From Psychrobium sp. MM17-31 (GTDB taxonomy: Bacteria > Pseudomonadota > Gammaproteobacteria > Enterobacterales > Psychrobiaceae): a stretch of DNA of 64,000 nucleotides. The notes under the pieces were generated by a model. It did no database searches and had not been told where the DNA came from. It saw only the letters and a program-made list of their open reading frames with translations. Within the stretch, counting starts at the first letter, position 1. Every line of letters starts with the position of its first letter. The position numbers and the translations under genes were made by a program. Location of the stretch: positions 806,001-870,000 of the forward strand of contig NZ_JAKRGA010000003.1 in NCBI RefSeq assembly GCF_022347785.1, given 5' to 3'. Positions 36,504 through 45,045 of this stretch are shown piece by piece.

Positions 36504-37546
36504 GGCCATTACATTGCATAATCAAGCATCAAAAATGGCCACTAGCCCGCGAATTTCGCATCTCGCGCGGCGCGAAAACCCAAGCTGATGTACTTACAGT
36601 ATTACTAAGTGATGGCTATCACGTGGGCTGGGCTGAAGCGGTGCCATACAATAGATATGGTGAAACCATCGACAGCGTAAAAAAGGAGATTTACGCCTGC
36701 GTTAGACAATTAACAACACAGTCTACCCCTGCTGACCTGTTAGAATTGTTACCCGCAAGCGCGGCGCGAAACGCACTTGACTGTGCCTTGTGGGATCTGA
36801 TTGCCAAGCGAGAAAACAAAGCTGTTCACGAGCTAATCGGCGAGCCTAAGCCAAACACTTGTACTACGGCGCAGACTCTCAGCATTGGTTCTATTGACGA
36901 CATGAGCGAAGCTGCCAAAGAAATCGCCCATCAGCCGTTAATAAAAATCAAGCTCGATAACCAGTTAGTACTCGAACGCATGCACGCTATTCACAGTGCT
37001 GCGCCACAGTCTAAGTTCATTATTGACGCCAATGAAGCATGGAGTTTTGACGAATTAAAAGCTTGGCTCCCACAGCTAGCGAAGATGAATGTCGCCCTTA
37101 TCGAGCAGCCTCTCCCTGCCGCTGAAGACGATGCACTTATCGATTTGTCGCCAGAAATTCCATTGTGTGCCGACGAATCCTGTCATACTAGCGATGATTT
37201 AACCCGCCTTAAAGGGCGTTATCAAGCGGTTAACATTAAGCTAGATAAGACAGGTGGTCTGACTGAAGCATTAGCCTTATTAGAAGCCGCAAAAAAAGAA
37301 GGATTCATCATAATGACTGGTTGCATGGTTGGTTCCTCACTAGCAATGGCACCAGCGTTTTTAATCGCCCAGCACGCTGCATTCGTTGATTTAGATGGTC
37401 CACTTTTACTAGCAAAAGATCGTTTATTTGCATTCCCTTTCGACAACGCAGAGATGCATCCGATGCCAATGCAACTATGGGGTGGCAATGCTAACTATCT
37501 CAATCGAGAGCTACTGAGTTTACTACCCAAGAAATACCTGATGTAA
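36500..37546 (+). CDS. dgcA: N-acetyl-D-glutamate racemase DgcA (enolase superfamily)
   Basis: The 348-residue protein belongs to the muconate-lactonising/dipeptide-epimerase group of the enolase superfamily. Acid/base lysines are K149 and K151 in a KxK motif, metal ligands D176 (IIDAN), E202 (IEQPL) and D225 (CADES), and the opposite-face lysine is K247 (NIKLDK). It is fused by an ATGA overlap to dgcN and would convert N-acetyl-D-Glu to N-acetyl-L-Glu, which enters glutamate or arginine metabolism (ArgE deacylase, elsewhere). L-Ala-D/L-Glu epimerase is the older name for close relatives, and would also fit a peptide-scavenging role. Confidence 0.88.
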   Translation: MRPLHCIIKHQKWPLAREFRISRGAKTQADVLTVLLSDGYHVGWAEAVPYNRYGETIDSVKKEIYACVRQLTTQSTPADLLELLPASAARNALDCALWDLIAKRENKAVHELIGEPKPNTCTTAQTLSIGSIDDMSEAAKEIAHQPLIKIKLDNQLVLERMHAIHSAAPQSKFIIDANEAWSFDELKAWLPQLAKMNVALIEQPLPAAEDDALIDLSPEIPLCADESCHTSDDLTRLKGRYQAVNIKLDKTGGLTEALALLEAAKKEGFIIMTGCMVGSSLAMAPAFLIAQHAAFVDLDGPLLLAKDRLFAFPFDNAEMHPMPMQLWGGNANYLNRELLSLLPKKYLM

Positions 37547-37606
37547 CCTGAGGTAACATTACTTCTCTTGCATTTATCGTCTGCAAATTTTCAACGTTTT
37601 GTTGAG

Positions 37607-37640
37607 CCGCCATTAGACTAGTACTAATGGCGGTTTTTTT
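37607..37640 (+). terminator. dgcNA operon terminator
   Basis: CCGCCATTAG pairs perfectly with CTAATGGCGG (37607-37616 with 37624-37633), followed by seven Ts. Confidence 0.9.
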
Positions 37641-37736
37641 ATGGCTATTCTTCAAATACGCTGAAACTATAACTATTAAAATAAGTAACCTGTAAACGTT
37701 GAATCCACTTGTATCTTCAGAGCGATTTCAAACCAT

Positions 37737-37769
37737 AAAAAAGGGGCTGCTACCCTAGGTAACAACCCC
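37737..37769 (-). terminator. Terminator of the CapA-like gene
   Basis: On the minus strand a 12-bp stem (37743-37754 with 37758-37769, two G-U pairs) is followed by at least six Us. It faces the dgcNA terminator. Confidence 0.85.
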
Positions 37770-37786
37770 ACTATCAATATTTAAAC

Positions 37787-39868
37787 TTAGCGTTGCTGAC
37801 GATAATTCAGCACTACCCTATCCTTTTTATTCAGCGAACGGTTAAACTCAATAACTGATGCTTGCGAGGTTAACTCATTGCTAATCGGCGCTGAATTAAC
37901 GGCGGTAAACGCACTATTCCATTGAATGAAGGATAAATCATCGACATAAATCGCGTTGCTTTTGGCCGACTTGTTTTCAAACTCAACAATAAAGCGCAAT
38001 CCGCGATAACCACCACGTGGTGAGTTGAAATGCGCAGACAGCTGTTGCCATTTCCCCTTGTCACTATCGATATCAAAAGATTGAATTAAATGCTTTTTAC
38101 CATTGTTTAACGCATCATTAAGCTTGTCTTTTCTCTTGCGACCTTGCCAATAAACCTTAACGTTAGTGGCTTGTTCAACGTTCACCGTCAAATCAACAGT
38201 CATTGGATTACCACTATTAAAGACACGTGCAAAATTAGTCATCGCTAACGCTTCTTGCGCTTTGCCAGCAATGCTTGTCGTTAATGAATATTGACCGCTG
38301 TAGGCTTTGTTGTTTGATAGCTCGAAATCACTCGAGTCAGTATTCCAACCGCGCTCAGGACTATCAAAAGCGCTAAATGACTCTAAGGTACGTGCGTTAC
38401 TCAATTCCGTGCCTAAGCGATAGCGCAGTGAACTATCACTAGCATCAACTTGAGTGAGTAGTCCTTGCCAATTATTGGCTGGGATAGATACGACTTTTTG
38501 TCCCGCCACAACTGGTAATGAACGCTTTACATAGCTGCTTTGTTGCGCCGAGCCTTGCGGCAGAATAACCGCATGGCCGCCAGAGAAACTAACCGCCGTA
38601 TTGCGCTTGTTAGATAATGTTTGCATACGTTTGAGTAACTTGGCGCGCTGCGGTCCTGTCGCTGGTGTCGGCTGGTAACCTTTTAAATAGATCGGCACAA
38701 TTTCAGCACGGTGGAATTGTTCACCATCCATCCAAACATTCAGTACAAAGGTATGTGGCGTGGCATAGAAATATTGGTCGAAAATAAAGTTACCCAACGA
38801 ATAGGCAAGTAACTTACCTTTGTATATTTCAAAACCTTGGGTGACATGAGAGTGATGAGCAATCGCGATATCAGCGCCATTATCAACAGCAAGCTTTAGG
38901 CGTTGCTCAGTCATCACCGTCGGTTCACTAGCGTATTCTAAACTACCGTGATATTGCACAACGACAGTGCGATCTTTTGCACTCTCCGCTGCAACGCTAC
39001 GCTTAATATTAGCTTCATCACCATAAGCAGCGCCGCCTTTAGTTGCCGTCGCCGTTTGGGTTGGCGAAAAACTTCCTGTCCAACCAACGTAACCTAACAT
39101 CGAATAATCGACGCCATTGATGGTGGTATGCTGCGGCGCCAGTGCTTCTTTTTCAGTAAAACCTGCACCAGAAAAGCCTAAACCACTTTCTTTCAGCGCA
39201 TTTAGTGTCGACAGCAATCCTTCATCCATAAAATCGTAGGTGTGATTATTTCCCAAGGTAACGTAGTCAACACCAGCCCAAGTTAATGCTGCAAGTGATT
39301 CTGGCCTGGTGTAGAAAACGATAGATTTCGGCGCTTTTTGTTTAGGGCGCTCGCTAGCAATTTGCGTTTCTAAATTGATTGAGGCGTAATCAGCAACCGA
39401 CATATAAGGTTTAATTTGCTTTGTAATACGCTTGCTATCTTGCTCGATAGAGCCTTCATTAATGAGCACAGGATTACTAAATTTTGGCTGATAGAAACGA
39501 CGTCCCATCATGACATCGCCACCAAATGACAACATGGCGCGCCCTTGCTTCTTTTCGACTAATGAAATCGGTGCAATTGATTTCGTGTCCTTGGTTTGCA
39601 GTGATAATTCATAATCACTAAAGGTTTGAACACTCTGATAGTAGTTTCCCTTAGAAATTGCTAATTGATAGATAGCACGTTGCGGCGTTGTTATCGCAAA
39701 TTGCCCTTTTTGGTTGGTATAAAAGTCTTGGCCTGCGATGGTAATTTTAGCATTAGCTAGTGGCTTGTTCGCTTCATCGGTAATACTGCCCGATAGCGAA
39801 ATATCAGCTGCGTTTACGACGCTAGCAGACGTTAAAAGTAGTGTGGAGATTATTGCCGAGTATTTCAT
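37787..39868 (-). CDS. Secreted CapA/PgsA-like protein with N-terminal beta-sandwich domain
   Basis: The 693-residue exported protein has a signal peptide ending NAADIS, a carboxypeptidase-regulatory (CnaB-like) domain (about 22-100: GSITDEANKPLANAKITI), a CapA metallophosphatase-like domain (about 110-400: LSFGGDVMMGRRF, TLGNNHTYDF, VQYHGS, IAHHSHVTQGFEI, YSLGNFIFDQ) and a C-terminal jelly-roll-like segment (about 530-670). CapA/PgsA proteins belong to poly-gamma-glutamate synthesis and export in Bacillus, but no CapB/CapC synthesis genes are here, so a role in binding or breaking polyglutamate is more likely. A LysR-type site is 94 bases upstream of the start. Confidence 0.85.
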   Translation of the reverse strand: MKYSAIISTLLLTSASVVNAADISLSGSITDEANKPLANAKITIAGQDFYTNQKGQFAITTPQRAIYQLAISKGNYYQSVQTFSDYELSLQTKDTKSIAPISLVEKKQGRAMLSFGGDVMMGRRFYQPKFSNPVLINEGSIEQDSKRITKQIKPYMSVADYASINLETQIASERPKQKAPKSIVFYTRPESLAALTWAGVDYVTLGNNHTYDFMDEGLLSTLNALKESGLGFSGAGFTEKEALAPQHTTINGVDYSMLGYVGWTGSFSPTQTATATKGGAAYGDEANIKRSVAAESAKDRTVVVQYHGSLEYASEPTVMTEQRLKLAVDNGADIAIAHHSHVTQGFEIYKGKLLAYSLGNFIFDQYFYATPHTFVLNVWMDGEQFHRAEIVPIYLKGYQPTPATGPQRAKLLKRMQTLSNKRNTAVSFSGGHAVILPQGSAQQSSYVKRSLPVVAGQKVVSIPANNWQGLLTQVDASDSSLRYRLGTELSNARTLESFSAFDSPERGWNTDSSDFELSNNKAYSGQYSLTTSIAGKAQEALAMTNFARVFNSGNPMTVDLTVNVEQATNVKVYWQGRKRKDKLNDALNNGKKHLIQSFDIDSDKGKWQQLSAHFNSPRGGYRGLRFIVEFENKSAKSNAIYVDDLSFIQWNSAFTAVNSAPISNELTSQASVIEFNRSLNKKDRVVLNYRQQR

Positions 39869-39961
39869 GAATACACTCTCTTCTCATTAACTTGATAGAC
39901 GGGAAATGATTGACACTAACAAGCCATAAGATCAATAACCAATAGCAGAATGTACTATTTC

Positions 39962-39978
39962 TATAACGTTAGGTTATG
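39962..39978. promoter_or_regulatory. LysR-type operator, site 3 (upstream of the CapA-like gene)
   Basis: TATAACG-TTA-GGTTATG keeps ATAAC and GGTTAT with the same 3-base spacing and T-N11-A as sites 1 and 2, but one half-site is imperfect. It lies in the 155-bp gap between the second M14 gene and the CapA-like gene. Confidence 0.6.
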
Positions 39979-40023
39979 TGCTGCGTTTTAAGAAATACGC
40001 CAAAGTTGGGCGTCACTCATAGG

Positions 40024-41205
40024 TCATTTTTGAATCTTTAACAGGTTATCCATCAAAGTTTTACTCGCAGCCTTTGCAACGTCCTCAATAACTTGTCGAT
40101 TGGTATTATCACCCATTTCATAAGTGATCGCGTGAACCTTATAAGTGTCAGCAATAAATTGTTTAAACACACCAACGTTACTGGTGCCGGGTTTGTTATT
40201 GACGGTAAACTGCGGCACTTCTTGTGCTAACTGAGCTAGCCATTGCTCAACCAGCAATGGTGGCTTAATACCATAGTCAGATGGCAAGGTATAAAACACA
40301 TCGCGGTGAGTGGAGTGAAAGTCGACAGCAAACGCTATTTTGTCACCGCGATTAGTAATTTGATTAAGCTTATTGCGCACTAGGCGGGTTTCTACTTGTT
40401 TAAAGGATTTCCAATCGCGATTGAGATCAACACCATCGGCATTGTGACGCCAGTGTCCATTAGCAACACCATCAGGATTAAGGTTTGGCACTACCAAGAT
40501 ATTAAAGCGCTCTCTAAACGCCTGTCCTTGCTCGCTTAACAACACATCAACAAAAGGAAATAACGCCAGCGCACCGGTGACCTCTGGCGGATGCATTCTC
40601 CCAAGCACAATCAACCACTCTTTATCATTGGCATTGGCGATTTCCAGCGCAGTAATATCGCGCCCTTGAATTGATTTACCTAAGCTCGCGACAACAATGT
40701 CCCCGCGATGGCGATATTGTTCAATCCATTGCTTATAAGCATGGTTATCGACAATCTCTTGCCCTGCTATATAACGTGCTTGTTGTGATGTTTCAACGGT
40801 AAATGTTAACTGCGATTTAGTCGAAGTGTATTCTAGTTCACGCCAACTTTTGAGGTTATCACTAACTTTTGGTGCGTAACGATGACTACCAGCTTGATAA
40901 TTGATTTCAATCTCAGTGTCCTGCACTCGCGCCGAGCTTATTTTAAACGCATACCACGCACTATCGTTAATCGGCGTGTTTTCAGGAGTTATGGTCAAAG
41001 AAACCTTATTGGCCGTGATTTCACAACCGTTAACTCGTGCATTGTCAAAACTATATTCAACGAATATGCCTAATGAAGAGCAGCTTGTTTGCCCCGAAAT
41101 TGATTTTAGCGCTGCGATTGAGCCATCGATATTGGCAGGTAAAGCGCGCTGCTGACAGGCAGATAGTGAGAATAAGACAACTAGCCCCATGGCTACTTTA
41201 AACAT
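40024..41205 (-). CDS. M14 zinc carboxypeptidase lipoprotein, paralogue 2
   Basis: The 393-residue lipoprotein (lipobox LSAC) shares its whole architecture with the M14 protein at 28222-29433: the same N-terminal beta-sandwich (SAWYAFKISSA, INYQAGSHRYAPKVS), HPPE zinc motif with His205 and Glu208, NLNPDG, DFHSTH and TYEMG. The two are clear paralogues at opposite ends of the locus. Two copies may differ in linkage or chain-length preference. The ATG at 41205 is preferred over a TTG three codons upstream, though the ribosome-binding site is poor. It begins 24 bp after the ycgN stop and has no operator of its own. Confidence 0.85.
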   Translation of the reverse strand: MFKVAMGLVVLFSLSACQQRALPANIDGSIAALKSISGQTSCSSLGIFVEYSFDNARVNGCEITANKVSLTITPENTPINDSAWYAFKISSARVQDTEIEINYQAGSHRYAPKVSDNLKSWRELEYTSTKSQLTFTVETSQQARYIAGQEIVDNHAYKQWIEQYRHRGDIVVASLGKSIQGRDITALEIANANDKEWLIVLGRMHPPEVTGALALFPFVDVLLSEQGQAFRERFNILVVPNLNPDGVANGHWRHNADGVDLNRDWKSFKQVETRLVRNKLNQITNRGDKIAFAVDFHSTHRDVFYTLPSDYGIKPPLLVEQWLAQLAQEVPQFTVNNKPGTSNVGVFKQFIADTYKVHAITYEMGDNTNRQVIEDVAKAASKTLMDNLLKIQK

Positions 41206-41229
41206 AATGTTCAATATTTTATATACCTA

Positions 41230-41679
41230 TTATGATTCAAATTTTAGCGGCCAATAAACCACGTGATCTTCTAAATCACCCGCTTGAGATTCTTTGATGA
41301 CTTTATTGCGCACCGACTGCCCTCTGCGATGCATGTCTTTACTACTGCCAACAAGCAAAGGATGCCAACTTGGCAGCTCTTTTCCTTCATCGAGCAAACG
41401 ATAAGCGCAACTTGCTGGTAACCATCCGAAACTATCGCGATTCTCCAGTGTCACCTTAAAACAATCAGGTACTTTCTTAAAGCGATTAGGATAATCGCTA
41501 CACTGACAAGATTTAGTGTTTAATAACTGGCAAGCAACGTTGGTGAAATACAGCTCATCAGTTTCATCGTCGATGACTTTATTGAGGCAGCATTTACCAC
41601 AACCATCGCACAATAGCTCCCACTCTTGTTCGGTCATTTGCGATAGTGATTTTTCTTTCCAAAACTGATTGTCGGTCAT
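41230..41679 (-). CDS. ycgN: YcgN family cysteine-cluster protein (UPF0260)
   Basis: The 149-residue protein has the YkgJ-like zinc/iron cysteine pattern: CDGCGKCCLNK near residues 25-36, then C...CQCSDYPNR and a CFKV segment. E. coli YcgN is the same length (153). The function is unknown; a metal-cluster chelating role is assumed from the family. It keeps its E. coli neighbourhood with ycgL and the min genes. It marks the backbone edge of the D-Glu island. Confidence 0.92.
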   Translation of the reverse strand: MTDNQFWKEKSLSQMTEQEWELLCDGCGKCCLNKVIDDETDELYFTNVACQLLNTKSCQCSDYPNRFKKVPDCFKVTLENRDSFGWLPASCAYRLLDEGKELPSWHPLLVGSSKDMHRRGQSVRNKVIKESQAGDLEDHVVYWPLKFES

Positions 41680-41774
41680 AATGCGATTAATACGATAGTG
41701 CTAATGTGGCGTAGTATATACCCAAGCCATCTTAATAGGCAGATTTAATCACGTATGAGATCGCAAATTTTCAG

Positions 41775-42752
41775 CTATTGAATAGGTGGGAATTTAATTC
41801 GGTTCGACAGATATCCCACCGCAATCGCGTTATATAATGAATCTGTTAACGTCAATAAATGTTCAAAATTATGATAAGTCAGATAGATACGACCTTTAAT
41901 GCCGTCAGGTGCTACCAATTTTGCGGTGAGTTTTGCACTAGGTAATGGGCGGTTGTCGAATCGGGTAATACCAAAAGACTTCCATTCAGACAACGGCTTG
42001 TAATCGCCAGTGGTAAGTAGGCTTTGATCAAAATCTTTTGGAAGCTTTACCTGACGTCCCCAAGTGTACGCTTGCTCCCAACCACTGTCTTCCATCAATT
42101 TTGCCGTAGTGGCAAAGCTATCGCCTAATGAATGCCAAATGTCACTGCGGCCATCGTTGTTATAATCTTGAAAGCTATTTAAATATTGAGTGGACTCAAG
42201 ATTAAACAAACCAAGCTTGCCTGCCCAGTTACTCTTAACCTCGTTCATACCAATATCAGACGCCGCCAATAATGCCAGCGTCGCCTTTATTTGCTTTTGG
42301 TAGTGTGAATCTTGTTGATTTGAGTAGGCCAGTGAGCTCAACACACTGAGTGCATTGTAACCATCAACACCATCAGAGAAGTCATTAGCAACTCCCCATA
42401 ACGCCACGATAAAACGCGGCTGTATGTGGTATTTCTTTTCAATTTCTTTCAGCAGCGGCAGGTGCTGTTTATAAAGTGCTCTAGCCTTTTTAACGCGCTG
42501 CTCATTAACTAAACGCGGTAAAAAGGTATCGAGTGTTTTAACCTTCTTGCGTTCACGCTGCTGCACGACAACAGCTTTTTTAAATAATTTAACACCGCTA
42601 AAAGCTGCTTTGGTTTGCGAGGCATCGGCGCCATCTTTTACCATTTGCGCTTCAAGCTGTTTTACATATTGATAGAAAGATAATCCCGATTGGGCGCTAG
42701 CATTAAAAGCTATTAGACTCATCGCGGTGAATGCCAGTAATCGAGCAATCAT
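41775..42752 (-). CDS. MltB-family lytic transglycosylase homologue lacking the catalytic Glu
   Basis: The 325-residue exported protein (signal peptide ending FNASAQ) has the MltB fold: YVKQLEAQMVKDG start, the R-F-I-V-A-L-W-G-V segment, NALSVLSSLAYSN and the DYNNDGRSDIWHSLGDSFATTAKLM segment (in parts). In active MltB enzymes the segment reads WGVE with the catalytic Glu; here the codon is GCT, giving WGVAND. The usual GxxQFMPS motif is also changed (GLFNLESTQYLN). The protein probably binds peptidoglycan without cutting it. AGGAAG precedes the ATG. It lies between ycgL and ycgN. Confidence 0.82.
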   Translation of the reverse strand: MIARLLAFTAMSLIAFNASAQSGLSFYQYVKQLEAQMVKDGADASQTKAAFSGVKLFKKAVVVQQRERKKVKTLDTFLPRLVNEQRVKKARALYKQHLPLLKEIEKKYHIQPRFIVALWGVANDFSDGVDGYNALSVLSSLAYSNQQDSHYQKQIKATLALLAASDIGMNEVKSNWAGKLGLFNLESTQYLNSFQDYNNDGRSDIWHSLGDSFATTAKLMEDSGWEQAYTWGRQVKLPKDFDQSLLTTGDYKPLSEWKSFGITRFDNRPLPSAKLTAKLVAPDGIKGRIYLTYHNFEHLLTLTDSLYNAIAVGYLSNRIKFPPIQ

Positions 42753-42770
42753 AATTATCTTCCTAAGTTA

Positions 42771-43043
42771 TTATTTTTTCGCTTGATTCTGTTTAAATTC
42801 TTTCAATAAGTCAACTTCTGGCGGCGGCAGTTGTAAATAGAAGCCTTTTTGACGAATTTCTGCCATTACCTTTTCTTTATCCGCTATAGCGAGATCGCGC
42901 TTTGTTAGCGGTACTAACATCACAAACTTCGCTTTTCCGAACGTTTCGAGTAATGACTTAGGCACAGGTGAAAAATCATCTCTTTTTTCAATATACAGAT
43001 AGGTATCTGCTTTTTTCGAACTTTTATAAACGGCAACAATCAT
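42771..43043 (-). CDS. ycgL: YcgL domain-containing protein
   Basis: The 90-residue protein has the YcgL fold: VYKSSKKADTYLYI at the N-terminus, DFSPVPKSLLETFGKAKFVMLVPL in two parts, and the GFYLQLPPPEVDLLKEF end. The function is unknown. In E. coli it neighbours minC, as here, where it diverges from minC with a 105-bp gap, so ycgL, the transglycosylase homologue and ycgN form a minus-strand unit. Confidence 0.95.
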   Translation of the reverse strand: MIVAVYKSSKKADTYLYIEKRDDFSPVPKSLLETFGKAKFVMLVPLTKRDLAIADKEKVMAEIRQKGFYLQLPPPEVDLLKEFKQNQAKK

Positions 43044-43148
43044 GGGACTTTAAAAACCTGTACGGACAACTTGATAACTAATAAGCGAGAATATACCATG
43101 AGCCTTTGCAAAACATAACACGTTTATAACTTTTTGGGATTTCTATCA

Positions 43149-43898
43149 ATGCCGACAACTAGCGCCGAATTAAAAGGCAGCCTATTCCCATTGTCCATTC
43201 TGATGCTTGAAGACAACAATTTAGATAAACTAGCCCAGCAGCTAGACAATAAACTCAAGCAAGCACCGGCTTTCTTTTTCCGCGCTCCATTAGTCGTTAA
43301 CATTGAACAAGTTACTGAAGAAAATATCGATTTTTCAGCCCTAAAGCAGGCAATTGAAGCGAAAGACTTTATTTGCGTTGGAATTTGCAACGGTACAACG
43401 GAGCAAAAAAAACTAGCCCGCTTAGCAGGGTTAGCAACGCTGCAGCCACCTAAAGCGAATGACAATAAACCTAAACCACTTGTCAAAGAAACCGTTAAAG
43501 AAGTGGTAAAAGAGGTCATCAAAGAAGTCCCGCAAGCTGCACCTGTAAGCGAACCAATTAAAGCGCCAGATATGATAGTGCGCCAGAATGTTCGTTCTGG
43601 TCAGCAAATTTACGCCAAAAACGCCGACCTTATTATTGTCGGTTCAGTGGGCAATGGCGCGGAAGTCATCGCCGATGGCTCCATTCATATTTACGGCAAA
43701 TTGCGTGGCCGCGCGCTAGCAGGTGCTAGCGGTAATAAAGGTAGCGCGATTTTCTGCCAATCATTAGAAGCCGAATTAGTCTCTGTCGCTGGCAATTATT
43801 GGGTTAGCGACGCCATCGAAAAGTCGTTATGGCAACAATCCGGCATCGTGACATTAGATCAAGAGCAGCTCACCGTTGAGCCGCTGTTGGACGCATAA
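43149..43898 (+). CDS. minC: Septum site-determining protein MinC
   Basis: The 249-residue inhibitor blocks FtsZ ring formation away from mid-cell. The N-terminal domain (about 1-105) is followed by a Lys/Val/Glu-rich linker (KPLVKETVKEVVKEVIKEV) and the C-terminal beta-helix domain that binds MinD (RSGQQIYAKNADLIIVGSVGNGAEVIADG, in part). The ATG at 43149 with GGGA upstream is preferred to a TTG five codons earlier. It leads a minC-minD-minE operon. Confidence 0.95.
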   Translation: MPTTSAELKGSLFPLSILMLEDNNLDKLAQQLDNKLKQAPAFFFRAPLVVNIEQVTEENIDFSALKQAIEAKDFICVGICNGTTEQKKLARLAGLATLQPPKANDNKPKPLVKETVKEVVKEVIKEVPQAAPVSEPIKAPDMIVRQNVRSGQQIYAKNADLIIVGSVGNGAEVIADGSIHIYGKLRGRALAGASGNKGSAIFCQSLEAELVSVAGNYWVSDAIEKSLWQQSGIVTLDQEQLTVEPLLDA

Positions 43899-43917
43899 TC
43901 TTTAAAAGGAAGAGAAC

Positions 43918-44730
43918 ATGTCTCAAGTAATCGTTGTTACATCGGGTAAAGGCGGTGTAGGTAAAACAACTTCAAGTGCTGCTATCGGCACGGGCCTTGC
44001 GCTGAAAGGACACAAAACCGTGATTATCGATTTCGATATCGGTTTGCGTAATTTAGATTTGATCATGGGCTGTGAGCGCCGCGTAGTTTATGACTTTGTT
44101 AATTTGATCAATGGCGAAGCAAACCTCAACCAAACGCTGATCAAAGACAAGCGCGTCGACAACCTTTTCATTTTGCCAGCTTCGCAAACACGCGATAAAG
44201 ATGCGTTAACTAAAGAAGGCGTTGGTAAAGTCATTGAAGAACTGAAAGAGTCTTTCGATTTCATCGTTTGTGATTCTCCAGCAGGTATCGAAGCCGGCGC
44301 TATGATGGCGCTTTACTACGCCGACCAAGCGGTTATTACGACTAACCCAGAAGTTTCTTCTGTACGCGATTCAGATCGTATCTTAGGCATCTTACAATCT
44401 AAGTCACTACGTGCTGAACAAGGTTTAGAGCCGATTAAAGAGCATCTATTAGTAACGCGTTACAATCCAACACGCGTTGACGAAGGCGAAATGCTAAGCG
44501 TTGAAGATATTGTAGATATTCTAGCGATTAAACTTGTGGGCGTTATTCCAGAGTCACAAGCAGTGCTAAAAGCCTCTAACTCAGGTGAGCCAGTGATTTT
44601 AGATGGTGAAAGCGACGCAGGCCAAGCATACAACGACACCATCGACCGTCTGTTAGGACAAGAAGTTGAATTTAGGTTCCTAACCAAAGAGAAAAAAGGC
44701 TTCTTAAAGCGTATTTTTGGAGGTAAGTAA
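43918..44730 (+). CDS. minD: Septum site-determining ATPase MinD
   Basis: The 270-residue ATPase has the deviant Walker [16 protein letters not shown] at residues 10-24 and a C-terminal amphipathic membrane-targeting helix ([12 protein letters not shown]), both typical. It carries MinC to the membrane and oscillates under MinE. AGGAAGAGAAC precedes the ATG 19 bp after minC. Its stop overlaps the minE start by one base (TAATGG). Confidence 0.98.
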   Translation: MSQVIVVTSGKGGVGKTTSSAAIGTGLALKGHKTVIIDFDIGLRNLDLIMGCERRVVYDFVNLINGEANLNQTLIKDKRVDNLFILPASQTRDKDALTKEGVGKVIEELKESFDFIVCDSPAGIEAGAMMALYYADQAVITTNPEVSSVRDSDRILGILQSKSLRAEQGLEPIKEHLLVTRYNPTRVDEGEMLSVEDIVDILAIKLVGVIPESQAVLKASNSGEPVILDGESDAGQAYNDTIDRLLGQEVEFRFLTKEKKGFLKRIFGGK

Positions 44731-44984
44731 TGGCCCTACTCGATTATTTCCGCAGTAATAAAAAGACCACGGCATCATTAGCCAAAGAGCGCTTGCAAAT
44801 TATCGTTGCCCACGAACGCAACGATCGCAAAAGCCCAGATTACTTGCCGCAGCTAAAACGCGATATCTTAGAAGTGATTTCTAAGTACGTACAAATTTCA
44901 GAAGACAAAGTCAGCGTGGAAGTTGATCAGTCAGACGATTTAGCGGTATTAGAACTTAACGTGACACTGCCTGATAAGCAGTAA
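44730..44984 (+). CDS. minE: Cell division topological specificity factor MinE
   Basis: The 84-residue protein drives the MinD oscillation. The N-terminal amphipathic helix ([20 protein letters not shown]) and the anti-MinCD segment ([10 protein letters not shown]) are conserved, followed by the dimerisation domain. Its ATG overlaps the minD stop, so the two are translationally coupled, and GGAGG is inside the end of minD. Confidence 0.97.
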   Translation: MALLDYFRSNKKTTASLAKERLQIIVAHERNDRKSPDYLPQLKRDILEVISKYVQISEDKVSVEVDQSDDLAVLELNVTLPDKQ

Positions 44985-45002
44985 TCACAGCTTTAAATAA
45001 CG

Positions 45003-45031
45003 AAAAATGCCAACTTAGTGTTGGCATTTTT
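45003..45031. terminator. Terminator of the min operon, bidirectional
   Basis: A perfect 12-bp stem, AAAAATGCCAAC with 45020-45031, around TTAGT. T-runs on both strands also serve the convergent TIMP-like gene. Confidence 0.9.
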
Positions 45032-45045
45032 CTAGGATAACTCGA

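Noticed and set aside
37543-37557. GTAACC-TGA-GGTAAC as a fourth LysR-type operator at the dgcA stop
   Set aside because: The arms are direct-like and not true inverted repeats (GGTAAC instead of GGTTAC), and it lies over the stop codon, not at a promoter.
37787-39868. CapA-like gene as part of a capsule synthesis operon
   Set aside because: No CapB or CapC homologues (ligase and membrane partner) are present in the window, so synthesis is not supported.
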